Part shown: positions 37,951 to 48,639 of the stretch, piece after piece | Layout of the letters: each line of letters starts with the position of its first letter | Numbering within the stretch: position 1 is the first letter of the stretch | Assembly (NCBI GenBank): GCA_947260025.1 | Contig: CAMYON010000015.1 | Coordinates: 1 to 48,639 of the forward strand | Length of the DNA: 48,639 nucleotides | Direction of reading: 5' to 3' | DNA from: an uncultured Gammaproteobacteria bacterium | Lineage (GTDB): Bacteria; Pseudomonadota; Gammaproteobacteria; GCA-001735895 | The notes under the pieces: model-generated | Seen by the model: the letters and a program-made list of their open reading frames with translations, nothing else | Databases searched by the model: none | Told to the model about the DNA's origin: nothing | Translations under genes and position numbers: made by a program

Positions 37951-40581
<2,631 letters not shown>

Positions 40582-40592
40582 GGGGGTTTTCC

Positions 40593-40892
40593 ATGCTGAT
40601 TACTTTCAAAACAAGGGCTTTTGCCAATATCACCATGTTCGGCGATGTCGGGCGCAAGATGCTCGAAATGATGGCCTTCGGCACTTCGGTACCTGGAGCG
40701 ATCAATACCGCCGACGTGCCGACAGCCCTCGCTAACCTCGAGGCAGCCCTGGCAAAAATACCGCAGCAGGAAGAGCCCGTGGACGGTTCTGGTGACGAAC
40801 CACCCGCGGTGGGCCTGCATACCCGGGCGGTTCCGCTGCTCGAACTGCTGCAGGCCGCAATCGACGGGGACACTTACGTCGGCTGGGAGTGA
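40593..40892 (+). CDS. DUF1840 family protein
   Basis: This 99-residue soluble protein matches DUF1840 in pattern: MLITFKTRAFANITMFGDVG at the start, AFGTSVPGAINTADVPTALANLEAAL in the middle, and HTRAVPLLELLQAAIDGDTYVGWE at the end. Its function is unknown. The final Trp-Glu is a typical feature. It follows acnA closely and may be part of its transcript. It is convergent with the deacetylase gene, with 19 bases between stops and no clear terminator. Confidence 0.88.
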   Translation: MLITFKTRAFANITMFGDVGRKMLEMMAFGTSVPGAINTADVPTALANLEAALAKIPQQEEPVDGSGDEPPAVGLHTRAVPLLELLQAAIDGDTYVGWE

Positions 40893-40911
40893 CGAGCGCT
40901 GCGGCACCCAG

Positions 40912-41868
40912 CTAGTCGGCCGGCTTCACCATCGAGTTGACTACCGCGGTCCAGCCGTGGGCGATATTGTCATGGTTATAACCGCCTCCGCCCATCGCCA
41001 GCATGCGTCCCGCGCAATAGTCATCCGCGATCTGGCGTAAGCTTGCCGCGGCATGGGCGTGCGCGGCGGGACTGAATTCCATGTTGGTGATGGGGTCGCC
41101 CTTGATGCTGTCTGCTCCGCACTGCAGCAAAATGAACTCGGGCTCGTGTTTGCGCAGATAGGACTCGACGATCGGCCATACCTCCTCGAATACCGTGTCG
41201 TTCGAAAACGGCGGCACCGGTATGTTCAATTTAGTGCCCTCGGCCTCGCCGGTCCCGGTCTCGTTGACAAAACCGGTGCCCGGGTACAGGGTGCGGCCAT
41301 CCTGGTGGATGTCAGCGAAGATCAGGTCCGGGTCGTCTTCGAAGCTGTAAAACACGCCGTCGCCGTGATGCGCATCGATATCGATGTAGGCGACGCGCCT
41401 GATACCGTACTGTTGGCGCAGGTACTCGATCGCGATGCCGCAATCGTTAAACACGCAAAAGCCGGCGGCAACGTGGCGGCGCGCGTGGTGCAGGCCGGCA
41501 ATCGGTGAAAACGCGCGCTTGAACTCGCCTTTCATGATGCGATCGAGGGCATCGGTTACCGAACCGGCTACATGGCTGGCCGCCTCGAACATGCCAACGA
41601 AGGAGGGCGTGTCGCCAGCGTCGAGGTAGCCGTGCCCGTTAACCGAGTAATCGCGCACCTTGTCGATGTAATCGGCGGTGTGGAACAGCTCGATACGATC
41701 GGTGCTCGCTGCTACCGGCGCCTGGATGGCGAGCTGCCGGTCCAGGCCCTGTCGGATCAACTCGGCCTGGAAAGCGTCGTGGCGCTGCGGGCCGAACGGA
41801 TGCCCGTCCTTGAAACCGTAGTCGGCGAGGGCCTGTCCGAGGTAAATGCAGGTATCTTTGGAGGGCAT
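40912..41868 (-). CDS. Histone-deacetylase-family zinc deacetylase
   Basis: This 318-residue cytosolic enzyme belongs to the acetylpolyamine amidohydrolase/class II HDAC group. Zinc and catalytic motifs are HHARRHVAAGFCVFND (the usual His pair and GFC), DIDAHHGDGVFYSF (Asp-His metal ligands), a second zinc-site segment around ILLQCGADS, and a C-terminal GGGGYN turn. Substrates of bacterial members include acetylated lysines, polyamines and acetoin. I chose the ATG at 41868 (MPSKDTCIYLG) because the longer frame from 41925 begins with an unconserved basic tail. A polyamine link is possible given the PuuA-like gene at 44835, but that is inference. Confidence 0.92.
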   Translation of the reverse strand: MPSKDTCIYLGQALADYGFKDGHPFGPQRHDAFQAELIRQGLDRQLAIQAPVAASTDRIELFHTADYIDKVRDYSVNGHGYLDAGDTPSFVGMFEAASHVAGSVTDALDRIMKGEFKRAFSPIAGLHHARRHVAAGFCVFNDCGIAIEYLRQQYGIRRVAYIDIDAHHGDGVFYSFEDDPDLIFADIHQDGRTLYPGTGFVNETGTGEAEGTKLNIPVPPFSNDTVFEEVWPIVESYLRKHEPEFILLQCGADSIKGDPITNMEFSPAAHAHAAASLRQIADDYCAGRMLAMGGGGYNHDNIAHGWTAVVNSMVKPAD

Positions 41869-41985
41869 GAATCGATTCCGCCTGGATAAAAGCCTATTAA
41901 AAACTATCCCTGGTGGGCTGGTCAATTTCCGGTAAATCGTTCGCTAGCAATATTCGAGGAGTTTCTGCCGAAAGCCGCAGACTCT

Positions 41986-42363
41986 CTAAGTCTCGTCCTG
42001 TCCGATCACCCACTGGTGGTCGCAATGCTGACAGCGCGCGTAGATCGGCCAGGCGTCGGCACGAACCTCGAACTGGCCGTATTTACCACAACTACTGCAG
42101 GTGGCGGAACTGGCGCAATGCTGGGCAAAGGAAAACTGCATCCAGAAGCGGCGAAACAGTTCGATAGCAGCGAGGCCGATGCCGTATAAAACAACCAGGG
42201 AAATAATGGTAAAGATGCCTGACAGGTTCTTGCCGACGAACTCGATGATGGCGACAAACAGGAACCCGCACATCAGGCAGCTCAGCAGCCAGGCAAAGCT
42301 CAAATAGAGCTGTTTTTCATGCCATCGAATGAACTTCTGGTGTTGCATGAGGCGGTTATGCAT
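41986..42363 (-). CDS. Two-helix membrane protein with C-terminal zinc ribbon
   Basis: This 125-residue protein has two transmembrane helices (about 21-42 and 50-68), a short basic/aromatic stretch and a C-terminal zinc ribbon. The ribbon has ligands Cys-x-x-Cys in CSSCG (about residues 89-92) and CQHC (about 110-113). I do not recognise a characterised family. The ribbon would sit in the cytoplasm if the short N-terminus does. It is followed after about 117 bases by the deacetylase gene on the same strand and may be transcribed with it. Confidence 0.8.
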   Translation of the reverse strand: MHNRLMQHQKFIRWHEKQLYLSFAWLLSCLMCGFLFVAIIEFVGKNLSGIFTIISLVVLYGIGLAAIELFRRFWMQFSFAQHCASSATCSSCGKYGQFEVRADAWPIYARCQHCDHQWVIGQDET

Positions 42364-42549
42364 GCCTGATTTCCGGGTCGTTGATTATATTCCAGTTGTC
42401 GGCGATTTTCCGAAAACGTTTAATAATCCAGCTCCACCCATATGCAAGCCATCGAAATAATTGATTTTTATCTAACTCATTATTGCTTTTGATGCAGGAG
42501 AGGCGATAACGGCTCGTATCTCCAGCCGCTTTTTGGCTGAAGGATGGGG

Positions 42550-43320
42550 CTAGTCGCTTTCGGACAGCCGTTGTTCCAGTAACTTGCAGGCCTCTCGCCA
42601 GGGCTCGAATGCCTGCCGGCTCTCGAGCAGATCGAGCCCCAGTTTTGAAAAGGTCCCCTCGGTCGCAATAGCCTCGGCTATTTCGCCCGGTGACTGCTGC
42701 CGGTTGGTGAGCGCGAGTTCAGCGGCGCCCCTGGCCATGCCCATGACGAGTTCCGCGCTAAGGCCCGGCGGCAGTTTCGGCCCCTCGGTCGCCTCGATCA
42801 ATGCCTGGTAGAGGGAAAAAAACCAGCAATAGACGCAGGCCAGTATGCTGCCCTGGTTGAAAACGGCTTCGTTATCGACCGCGATCGCGTTACCGCAATG
42901 ATCGAACAGTTCGCGCACGAAATCGTGATCGGGATAGATTAGCGTCGGGCTGGCGCTGGCCTCGGCGCTGCTGACCGGCATCGCGCGCACGATGTCGAGG
43001 TCGGCAGGGACCACCGTCCGCAGTTGCTCGACTTCGACTCCCGCGACCACGCTGATCAATACCTGTCCCGCGTTGAACTCGAGTGCAGCCAGCGTTTCCA
43101 GACAATGCGCGGGCCGGGTGGCAATCACCACGTAATCACTGTTGCTAACCACCGCCTGGTTATCGACCTGCACCTCGCAGCCGAATTTTTGCTGTAAATG
43201 GTCTGCTTTGTTCCGGTTACGTGGGGATAACAGGATACTGCCGCTATAGCCGCCGGCACGCAGACCCTTGATGGTATAAAGCGCCAGTTCGCCAACGCCG
43301 ATAAAGCCGATTGTGTTCAA
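42550..43320 (-). CDS. Pyrroline-5-carboxylate reductase-like protein
   Basis: This 256-residue protein has an N-terminal Rossmann NAD(P)-binding motif (GFIGVGELALYTIKGL) and ATRPAH. A P5CR-type dimerisation domain follows (VSVVAGVEVEQL, AMPVSSAEASAS, GSILACVYCWFFSLYQALIEA). The family reduces pyrroline-5-carboxylate to proline, but this copy is divergent from ProC and may act on a different imine. It starts with TTG at 43320, which overlaps the stop of the dioxygenase gene (TTGA), so the two are coupled. The spacer to 42363 holds no gene that I can support. Confidence 0.82.
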   Translation of the reverse strand: MNTIGFIGVGELALYTIKGLRAGGYSGSILLSPRNRNKADHLQQKFGCEVQVDNQAVVSNSDYVVIATRPAHCLETLAALEFNAGQVLISVVAGVEVEQLRTVVPADLDIVRAMPVSSAEASASPTLIYPDHDFVRELFDHCGNAIAVDNEAVFNQGSILACVYCWFFSLYQALIEATEGPKLPPGLSAELVMGMARGAAELALTNRQQSPGEIAEAIATEGTFSKLGLDLLESRQAFEPWREACKLLEQRLSESD

Positions 43321-44126
43321 CTATGCCCCCGCTTGAAATCGTTACGACCCGAGCGGTCTGCGCCGCGTAACAGGAACAGCGCCCGGTTCGAATAGCCATG
43401 AGGAGAGCCCGCGTCCTCTTTGATCTTGCCGCTGTTGTGGTTATAAAAACTGGTTGCCGGCATGATGCGCAACACCAGTCCCATGCGGCGCCGTTCTGAC
43501 AGGTTGGCGTCCGAGCCGTGCACCAGGTAAACGTCGTGCAGCGAAATTTGACCGGGCTCGAGCACGATATCGCGTGCCTGGTCCAGATCGACCTGGTCGT
43601 CGTCGATTACCTGGGCCAGCGTGTAGTCATCGCGATGCTCGAAATGATGCGAGAAAATCCGGTGATCGCGGTGCGAACCGGGGATATATTTCATGCATCC
43701 CTGTTCCGGGGTGGAGCCATCGAGCGAAATCCATACGGTCAGCGTTTCCAGCGGTTCGATCGGGTAATAGTCGCCGTCCTGGTGCCAGGGCGTGGCCTTG
43801 CCGATACCTGCGGGTTTGCCAAAAATGGTCATCCCCCAGAGGATAAAATCGGACCCGATCAATTGTTCGACCATGTCCAGAATTTCGGGGATGCTTGCGA
43901 AATCGATCCAGGCCGGATCGCCCCTGACGCCGTAGGTGCCGCTGGCATCGAGATGCGGGCCGAGAATGAAATCGGCGGAGAAATCGGGGCTGTCGCGGTT
44001 ATCGTCGAGCAGTTTTCGATACAGCGCATCGATGCGCGCGAGCGTTGCCTCGGGCAGCCGGTAGCCGGCCGGAATCACGAGGCCGTCGCGGCGGTAGATT
44101 TCGATTTCCTGCTCGGTCAAGGGCAT
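43317..44126 (-). CDS. Phytanoyl-CoA dioxygenase (PhyH) family Fe(II)/2-oxoglutarate oxygenase
   Basis: This 269-residue protein has the PhyH facial triad: His115 and Asp117 in WHQDGDYY, and His203 in VHGSDAN. The 2-oxoglutarate arginine lies about 11 residues later in RRRMGLVLR. Members hydroxylate small molecules such as ectoine, proline derivatives or lipids. Its partner is a P5CR-like reductase joined by a four-base stop/start overlap, which suggests an imino-acid or amino-acid substrate (inference). It is divergent from a YrbL-like/glutamine-synthetase-like pair across a 72-base spacer. Confidence 0.9.
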   Translation of the reverse strand: MPLTEQEIEIYRRDGLVIPAGYRLPEATLARIDALYRKLLDDNRDSPDFSADFILGPHLDASGTYGVRGDPAWIDFASIPEILDMVEQLIGSDFILWGMTIFGKPAGIGKATPWHQDGDYYPIEPLETLTVWISLDGSTPEQGCMKYIPGSHRDHRIFSHHFEHRDDYTLAQVIDDDQVDLDQARDIVLEPGQISLHDVYLVHGSDANLSERRRMGLVLRIMPATSFYNHNSGKIKEDAGSPHGYSNRALFLLRGADRSGRNDFKRGHS

Positions 44127-44198
44127 CGCCGAAGGATATTACAAAGACTGTTAGGGGTACAGCCAGACCGTTGATTTCGTGCTATCTTTGGCGCCCAG

Positions 44199-44831
44199 AT
44201 GAGCCAGAAGATTTTAACCATTACCGGGGATCCGATCGGCGAAGGCCAGGAGCGCATCTGTTACCACCATCCCGACGATCCGGACAAGGTCATCAAGCTG
44301 CAAAAGGGCAGTAGCGACAAACAGACCCGGCGCGAACTCGAGCTCTATCGCCGTCTCGCGCGGCGCAAGAATACCGACTACAGTCAGCTACCGCGCTATT
44401 ACGGCAAAGTAAAAACCAATCTCGGCGAGGGTTTCGTCACCGACCTGATTCGCGATTACGACGGCGGGATTTCGAATTCGCTGTACTGGTATTTCGAACG
44501 CGGATATCCGGTCGAAGAGTTTTATCCCTACCTCGAGGAATTGAAGCAGTACCTGCTCGACAACCAGGTCGTGTTCAGCGAGGACCTGCGCCGCACCAAC
44601 GTGCTGTTCCAGCGCCTGTCGCCCGAGCGGGCGCAGCTAGTTGTCATCGACGGGCTCGGCAACCACAGCGCGATCAACTGGTTCGACGTGTTCCGTCGGG
44701 TTTCGGACAGCAAGATCAACCGCCGCTGGGAGCGCTTCATGCGGCAGTTGAAAATTCACTCGGAGGAAATGATCAAAGATTATGGCGACAGCCCGAAACC
44801 GCTAGACCCCGCTTACCGCAGAACCGGATAA
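44199..44831 (+). CDS. YrbL-like (PhoP-regulated network) kinase-fold protein
   Basis: This 210-residue protein matches the YrbL family: IGEGQERICYHHPDDPDKVIKL, YLLDNQVVFSEDLRRTN, LVVIDGLGNHSAINW. The sequence looks like a reduced protein-kinase fold with an IGEG glycine loop, an invariant-Lys candidate in VIKL, and an asymmetric Asp-containing loop. The activity and substrate of the family are unknown. It precedes the glutamine-synthetase-like gene by 3 bases and is probably co-transcribed with it. Confidence 0.85.
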   Translation: MSQKILTITGDPIGEGQERICYHHPDDPDKVIKLQKGSSDKQTRRELELYRRLARRKNTDYSQLPRYYGKVKTNLGEGFVTDLIRDYDGGISNSLYWYFERGYPVEEFYPYLEELKQYLLDNQVVFSEDLRRTNVLFQRLSPERAQLVVIDGLGNHSAINWFDVFRRVSDSKINRRWERFMRQLKIHSEEMIKDYGDSPKPLDPAYRRTG

Positions 44832-44834
44832 ACC

Positions 44835-46193
44835 ATGACCGAAAGCCGCAAAGAACTCGAGTCTTTTCTCGACGCCCATCCCGAAATCACGCATCTCGAC
44901 GTATTACTCATGGATCTATGCGGCAACGCCATCGGTAAACGCCTGCCCGCGAGTTCGATGCCATCGGTCTTTAGCCAGGGTTCGCCGGTTTGCGGTGCAA
45001 TGCAGCTGGTCGACGTGAAGGGCAATACCGACGACCCGATGGGCTACGGTTTTTCAGATGGCGATCCCGACGCCTTCGCCGTACCGGTCCCAGGAACGCT
45101 ATGCCCGGTTCCCTGGCTCAGCGGCAACAAGAGCCAGGTATTGTGTGAATTCGCAGGATCCGTCGACGGCAAGCCGCTCTGGTACGAGCCGAGGCAGGTA
45201 CTGAAAAAGGTTGCCAGTCGATTCGCCGACCTGGGTATCAAGCCGCTACTTGCGCTCGAGCTCGAATTTTATCTGCTCGATCCGGTACGAGGCGATGACG
45301 GCGCGCCGATCCCGGCGGCGTCACCGAGAACCGGTATGTCTGAATCCAGTGGCAGGGTGCTATCGCTCGACAAGCTCGACGAGTTCGACGAGGTGCTCGG
45401 TGCAATCGAGAGCGCCTGCGCGCAGCAGAATATTCCGACCACGTCGATGATCAGCGAATACGGCGCGGGCCAGTTCGAAGTCAACCTGCAGCACCAGGAC
45501 GATCCTTTACTGGCGGCGGATCATGCTGCGCTGTTGCGCCGTGCAATCCAGGGGGCTAGCCGCTCGCTCGGATACGATGCCAGTTTTATGTCCAAACCGT
45601 TTGCCGAGCAACCGGGTAACGGCATGCATGTGCACCTGAGCCTGGTCGACAATAAAGGTAACAACGTATTTGACCCGGGTTATCGCGATGGTGACCGGAG
45701 CCTGGCGCAGGCCGTTGCCGGGTTGCAGGCGACCATGGCCGAAGCGATGGCGATATTTGCGCCTAATCTAAACGTTTATCGGCGTTTCAAACCCGACGAA
45801 TTCGTGCCGGTTACCACTGACTGGGGCGACAATAATCGTTCGGTTGCGTTTCGTGTTCCGCCCAGTGATGCGGCTAATCGACGCATCGAACACCGCGTGT
45901 CCGGTGCCGAGGCAAATCCCTACCTCGTTGTCGCTGCGGTGCTGGCGGGGGTGCATCATGGGCTCTCTGAAAAGCTCGATCCCGGCGAAAAACACTCCGG
46001 AAACGCCGGCGCTGCGGTCGATCCGGAATTACCGCTAACCATCTGGCAAGCCCTGGAAAGCATCAGGTCTGCGTCGGTATTATCGAACTACCTCGGTGCC
46101 GATTACCTGCAGATCTACGCCGCTGTGAAACAGGCCGAATTCGATGCCTTCATGGCGGAGATTCATCCCCGCGAGTTCCAGTGGTATCTCTAG
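44835..46193 (+). CDS. Glutamine synthetase-family ligase (PuuA/gamma-glutamylpolyamine synthetase type)
   Basis: This 452-residue protein has the beta-Grasp N-terminus and the GS catalytic domain. Motifs include EYGAGQFEVNLQH, PGNGMHVHLSLVDNKGNN, and FAPNLNVYRRFKPDEFVPVTTDWG. The last of these, with DNNRSVAFRVP and RRIEHRVSGAEANPYL, is typical of GlnT/PuuA ligases rather than of GlnA. These enzymes attach glutamate to amines such as putrescine, using ATP. It is in an apparent operon with the YrbL-like gene. Its TAG stop overlaps that of the convergent zinc-finger gene at CTAG (46190-46193). Confidence 0.9.
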   Translation: MTESRKELESFLDAHPEITHLDVLLMDLCGNAIGKRLPASSMPSVFSQGSPVCGAMQLVDVKGNTDDPMGYGFSDGDPDAFAVPVPGTLCPVPWLSGNKSQVLCEFAGSVDGKPLWYEPRQVLKKVASRFADLGIKPLLALELEFYLLDPVRGDDGAPIPAASPRTGMSESSGRVLSLDKLDEFDEVLGAIESACAQQNIPTTSMISEYGAGQFEVNLQHQDDPLLAADHAALLRRAIQGASRSLGYDASFMSKPFAEQPGNGMHVHLSLVDNKGNNVFDPGYRDGDRSLAQAVAGLQATMAEAMAIFAPNLNVYRRFKPDEFVPVTTDWGDNNRSVAFRVPPSDAANRRIEHRVSGAEANPYLVVAAVLAGVHHGLSEKLDPGEKHSGNAGAAVDPELPLTIWQALESIRSASVLSNYLGADYLQIYAAVKQAEFDAFMAEIHPREFQWYL

Positions 46194-46552
46194 CTTTCGC
46201 TGGCTGACTGACAATCGAGACACAGGCTGGCGAAAGGTTGCGCCTGCAGCCGGGCGAACCCGATGGGCTCGGCGCACTGCAGGCAGAATCCGTATTCTCC
46301 GCTTGCGATACGTCGCAGGCTGAGCTCGATACGCTGCATTAGTCGGGTAGCCTGCTGCCGGTTGGCAAGCGCCATTTGCTGTTGCTGGATGGCGTCGATG
46401 CGCGATACGCGGCCAACTGATTGCTGATCGAGGGTTACCGGTTGTGTGGCCTCGTCGCCGCTGGCCAGCTGTGCTTCCAGCTCCGCGCGCCTGGCCAGGA
46501 GCAAATCCTTTAGTTCGCCTAACTGTTGCTGGTTGAGTTCATCCGCGGACAA
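46190..46552 (-). CDS. TraR/DksA-type zinc-finger protein
   Basis: This 120-residue protein has an N-terminal coiled coil (about 5-80, QQLGELKDLLLARRAELEAQL and LANRQQATRLMQRIELSLR) with a SRIDAIQQ tip. A C4 zinc finger follows (Cys90, Cys93 and Cys111, Cys114: GFCLQC, CLDC). Such proteins bind RNA polymerase near the secondary channel, as DksA and its small relatives do. It starts with TTG at 46552, four bases after the stop of the glycosyltransferase gene, so it is the last gene of that operon. Whether it binds ppGpp is unknown. Confidence 0.88.
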   Translation of the reverse strand: MSADELNQQQLGELKDLLLARRAELEAQLASGDEATQPVTLDQQSVGRVSRIDAIQQQQMALANRQQATRLMQRIELSLRRIASGEYGFCLQCAEPIGFARLQAQPFASLCLDCQSASES

Positions 46553-46555
46553 GGT

Positions 46556-47392
46556 TCAGGAAGTCTCGGCAAGCGTTTGCGGGGCGGAATCGATGCCGTA
46601 GTCGGTGCGTTTAACCCGGTGTTCGTGAGTGTGCCGGCGGATGCTGCGGTTCTTCTCGATCGACTCCGGCCTGGCGTAACCGCGTCCATGATCCAGGTGA
46701 ACGCAGCTGCAGCGATAGCGCACCTGTCGGGGCTTGATACCCATATTCATCAGGCGTTCGCCAAATTCACGGTCCTGTCCGCCGTACTGCATGCGTTCGT
46801 CGAAACCGTTGGTCGCGAGGATATGTTTTTTCCAGGTGGATGAACTGTGCCCGTTCCAGGTTGCGCGCGTGATCGTTAACGCGTCGAGAATGGCGCCCAC
46901 TAGCGGATGCGAATAAAGCTTTGCTATTTTCGGTGTGAAAGGGACACCGTGGCGCAGCAACCAGCCCGGCCGGGTGCTGTTACCGTTGACGATATCCTCC
47001 CTGGTGATTGCGCGGGAGACGTCGAGCGGTAGCTTGAAATAGCCCCCGGACAGCAGGGTATTTTCAGCCGCGAGCTCGACGTGATTCTTTACGAAGTCGG
47101 GATGCGGGATGCAGTCGCCGTCGGTAAAGATCAGGTATTCGCCGCGACTCGCGACAATGGCCTTATTCAGAATCCGGCACTTCTGGAAGCCGTCGTCCTC
47201 CTGCCATAGGTGCTGAATCGGGATATCTATTTGCGCTTTCAGGGATTCGACCACCGCGCGGGTCTCGTCGCCGGAACCGTCGTCGGCGACGATGATTTCA
47301 AAGTCGCGGTAAGACTGCGCCGAAAACCCCCACAGGGTTTTTTCCAGCCATTTTGGATGGTTGTAGGTGGTAAATATTACCGATGCAAACAT
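46556..47392 (-). CDS. Family 2 glycosyltransferase
   Basis: This 278-residue inverting glycosyltransferase has a GT-A fold: SVIFTTYNHPKWLEKTL at the start, IIVADDGSGDET, AIVASRGEYLIFTDGDC as the DxD metal-binding motif, and a C-terminal region with WNGHSSSTWKK and NGFDERMQYGGQDREFGERL. It probably adds a sugar during surface polysaccharide or LPS synthesis. I chose the ATG at 47392 because it overlaps the stop of the upstream glycosyltransferase gene (ATGA); the frame from 47401 has no advantage. It is convergent with nothing and runs straight into the DksA-type gene. Confidence 0.92.
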   Translation of the reverse strand: MFASVIFTTYNHPKWLEKTLWGFSAQSYRDFEIIVADDGSGDETRAVVESLKAQIDIPIQHLWQEDDGFQKCRILNKAIVASRGEYLIFTDGDCIPHPDFVKNHVELAAENTLLSGGYFKLPLDVSRAITREDIVNGNSTRPGWLLRHGVPFTPKIAKLYSHPLVGAILDALTITRATWNGHSSSTWKKHILATNGFDERMQYGGQDREFGERLMNMGIKPRQVRYRCSCVHLDHGRGYARPESIEKNRSIRRHTHEHRVKRTDYGIDSAPQTLAETS

Positions 47393-48528
47393 CAGCTGCA
47401 CTCTGTGTAGATTGATTCAAGTTTGGCGCACTGCACGCGCACGTCGAAATGTTGCTCGACCCGCTCGCGCCCATTCTGTCCCATATTGTGACGCAGGGTG
47501 GAATTTTCCAGCAACCGCGCAATATTGCGGGCAAGCCCTGTCACATCCTTTTCGTCGCACAGCAGCGCTGTCTCGCCCTCGTCGACTGCTTCGACCAGGC
47601 CACCGCTACGAAAGCTGACTACCGGAGTCCGCAGCGCCTGGGCCTCGAGAAAAACCATGCCGAGACCCTCTGTATCGCCATTGGCAGCGGTGATACTGGG
47701 CGCCACGAAGACCCAGCTGCGGGCCAGTTGTTGGCGAATTTCGGCAGCGCTCGCGGTACCGCTAAAATCGACGTTCAATTGCCTTGCGGAGGCCTCCTGC
47801 TGCAGCGCGGATTTCAAATCACCTTCGCCGATTACCGTCAGGCGCAACTCGGGGAATTCTGGTTTCAATTGCTCCATGGCCTGCAATAAGTAGGTACAGC
47901 CTTTTTTCTCCACCAGGCGACCGACGAAAAGCAGGGAGGGTTCGTCGGATTCGTTCTTTGGCTGGGTAAACTTCTCCAGGTCGATGCCTATATAGTGCTG
48001 AACCAGTTTATCTTCAGGGCAGCCCCTCGCAAGCGCCTGCTGGGCAATAAAATCCGATACCGCGATTACCTTGTTCACGCGCTCGAAGAAGCGCCGGTTG
48101 GTTGTACTCTGCGCGACGGCGTTCTCGTGCTTGGTGATATCGTGCCCGTGAACCGTTGTAACGACGGGTAAATCCAGTCGGTCACCGAGGATTACCGCAT
48201 CGAGGCCATCGTTGAAAAAGTGTGCATGAATCAATGCCGGGGACTGCGCCTCGATCGCCTCGACCCAGGCCCTGGCGCCGCCATAGCCCCGGCGTAACAG
48301 CAGTTTCGACAACGACGCCATGCGACTGTAATCCTCGAGCAGCAGCGTGGTTGATCCATCGAGCATCTGCAATCCGGAGAGGTCTTTTTGATAACCGCAG
48401 AAGACAGGCCGGTAACTGGGCAGTAGCCGGCCCTGATCGGCGATAAACGTCTCCGAATAGGAGAGCAGTCGTTTGCGAAAAATAGCAACTGTTGAAGTCA
48501 AGTTAGATTGCCCGGTTAGCCGCCGCAC
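47392..48528 (-). CDS. GT4-type glycosyltransferase (group 1)
   Basis: This 378-residue retaining glycosyltransferase has a GT-B fold. The N-terminal half carries LIHAHFFNDGLDAV and TVHGHDITKHE; the C-terminal half carries FVGRLVEKKGCTYLLQAM and GLGMVFLEAQALRTPVVSFRSGGL, the donor-binding EX7E motif. It should use a nucleotide sugar in polysaccharide assembly. The GTG at 48528 starts the longest frame, with a weak ribosome-binding site; a TTG at 48501 (LTSTVAIF) would remove nine residues. It is coupled to the GT2 gene by ATGA. Confidence 0.9.
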   Translation of the reverse strand: MRRLTGQSNLTSTVAIFRKRLLSYSETFIADQGRLLPSYRPVFCGYQKDLSGLQMLDGSTTLLLEDYSRMASLSKLLLRRGYGGARAWVEAIEAQSPALIHAHFFNDGLDAVILGDRLDLPVVTTVHGHDITKHENAVAQSTTNRRFFERVNKVIAVSDFIAQQALARGCPEDKLVQHYIGIDLEKFTQPKNESDEPSLLFVGRLVEKKGCTYLLQAMEQLKPEFPELRLTVIGEGDLKSALQQEASARQLNVDFSGTASAAEIRQQLARSWVFVAPSITAANGDTEGLGMVFLEAQALRTPVVSFRSGGLVEAVDEGETALLCDEKDVTGLARNIARLLENSTLRHNMGQNGRERVEQHFDVRVQCAKLESIYTECS

Positions 48529-48555
48529 CGTGGCGTCGGCTTAGCGTAATTCGAA

Positions 48556-48639
48556 TCAGGATTGGGACAGGTTATGCCGTATCTGTTTGAGTGCCAGTTG
48601 CAATTTAATATAGCGGCTAACGGTGCGCAGGCCAAGCCT
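48556..48639 (-). CDS. C-terminal tail of an unidentified gene (partial, runs off right edge)
   Basis: On the minus strand a 27-codon frame runs from the right edge to a TGA at 48556-48558, just before the GT4 gene. It reads RLGLRTVSRYIKLQLALKQI and ends HNLSQS. The basic, amphipathic sequence looks like a real C-terminus and its orientation fits the glycosyltransferase operon, but it is too short to identify. Confidence 0.4.
   Translation of the reverse strand, partial: RLGLRTVSRYIKLQLALKQIRHNLSQS

Noticed and set aside
42480-42545. CAGCC...GGCTG inverted repeat after the P5CR-like gene considered as an intrinsic terminator
   Set aside because: The stem is only 5 bp and no T-run follows on the relevant strand.

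Overview
The window reads as a chromosomal segment of a gammaproteobacterium. The evidence is the gene order nrdR-ribD-ribE-ribBA-ribH-nusB-thiL-pgpA, plus yggX, an AcnA-type aconitase and a complete LapD/LapG adhesin-retention system. The DNA is moderately GC-rich, with AT-rich spacers only at a few promoters. I cannot name the species. I see no tRNA, rRNA, CRISPR array, insertion sequence or phage gene.

Region 1 (1-20.8 kb, minus strand) is a Lap-type cell-surface adhesion locus. In transcription order it holds an outer-membrane channel (lapE, fused to cadherin-like and OmpA domains), the periplasmic protease lapG, the c-di-GMP receptor lapD, the type I ABC exporter lapB, the membrane-fusion protein lapC, a LuxR-type regulator with a degenerate receiver, and a giant adhesin (lapA). 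The adhesin carries an N-terminal retention module with a TAAG cleavage site, about 24 tandem Ig-like repeats of roughly 102 residues, cadherin/Calx-beta-like domains and a VWA domain. Its reading frame is broken twice (near 6,880 and 645) and it runs off the left edge. The expected logic is that LapBCE exports LapA and the retention module keeps it plugged in LapE. When c-di-GMP is high, LapD holds LapG away; when it falls, LapG cuts LapA loose.

Region 2 (20.8-24.8 kb) is a compact PP2C phosphatase / Ser-Thr kinase / small SHOCT-like membrane protein operon (minus strand), divergent from a small outer-membrane beta-barrel gene that ends in a clear intrinsic terminator.

Region 3 (24.8-26.9 kb) has yggX (+) facing an ATP-grasp enzyme and an A-type Fe-S carrier with an unusual cysteine spacing (both minus).

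Region 4 (27.1-40.9 kb, plus strand) is mostly core metabolism: glyA, nrdR, the riboflavin operon with an inserted proteasome-like Ntn-hydrolase, nusB, thiL, pgpA, a periplasmic aspartic protease, gltX, a class III cyclase-FHA protein, acnA and a DUF1840 protein. The GTP cyclohydrolase II half of RibBA has lost its zinc cysteines.

Region 5 (40.9-48.6 kb) is accessory. It holds an HDAC-family deacetylase and a zinc-ribbon membrane protein (minus). Next comes a divergent cluster of a P5C-reductase-like protein and a PhyH dioxygenase against a YrbL-like protein and a PuuA-like glutamine synthetase. The window ends with a DksA/TraR zinc-finger protein and two glycosyltransferases (minus), plus the tail of another minus-strand gene at the right edge.

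The only gene-free stretch of about 300 bases is 20547-20847, described below. Signals that need a search or an experiment are flagged as inference.
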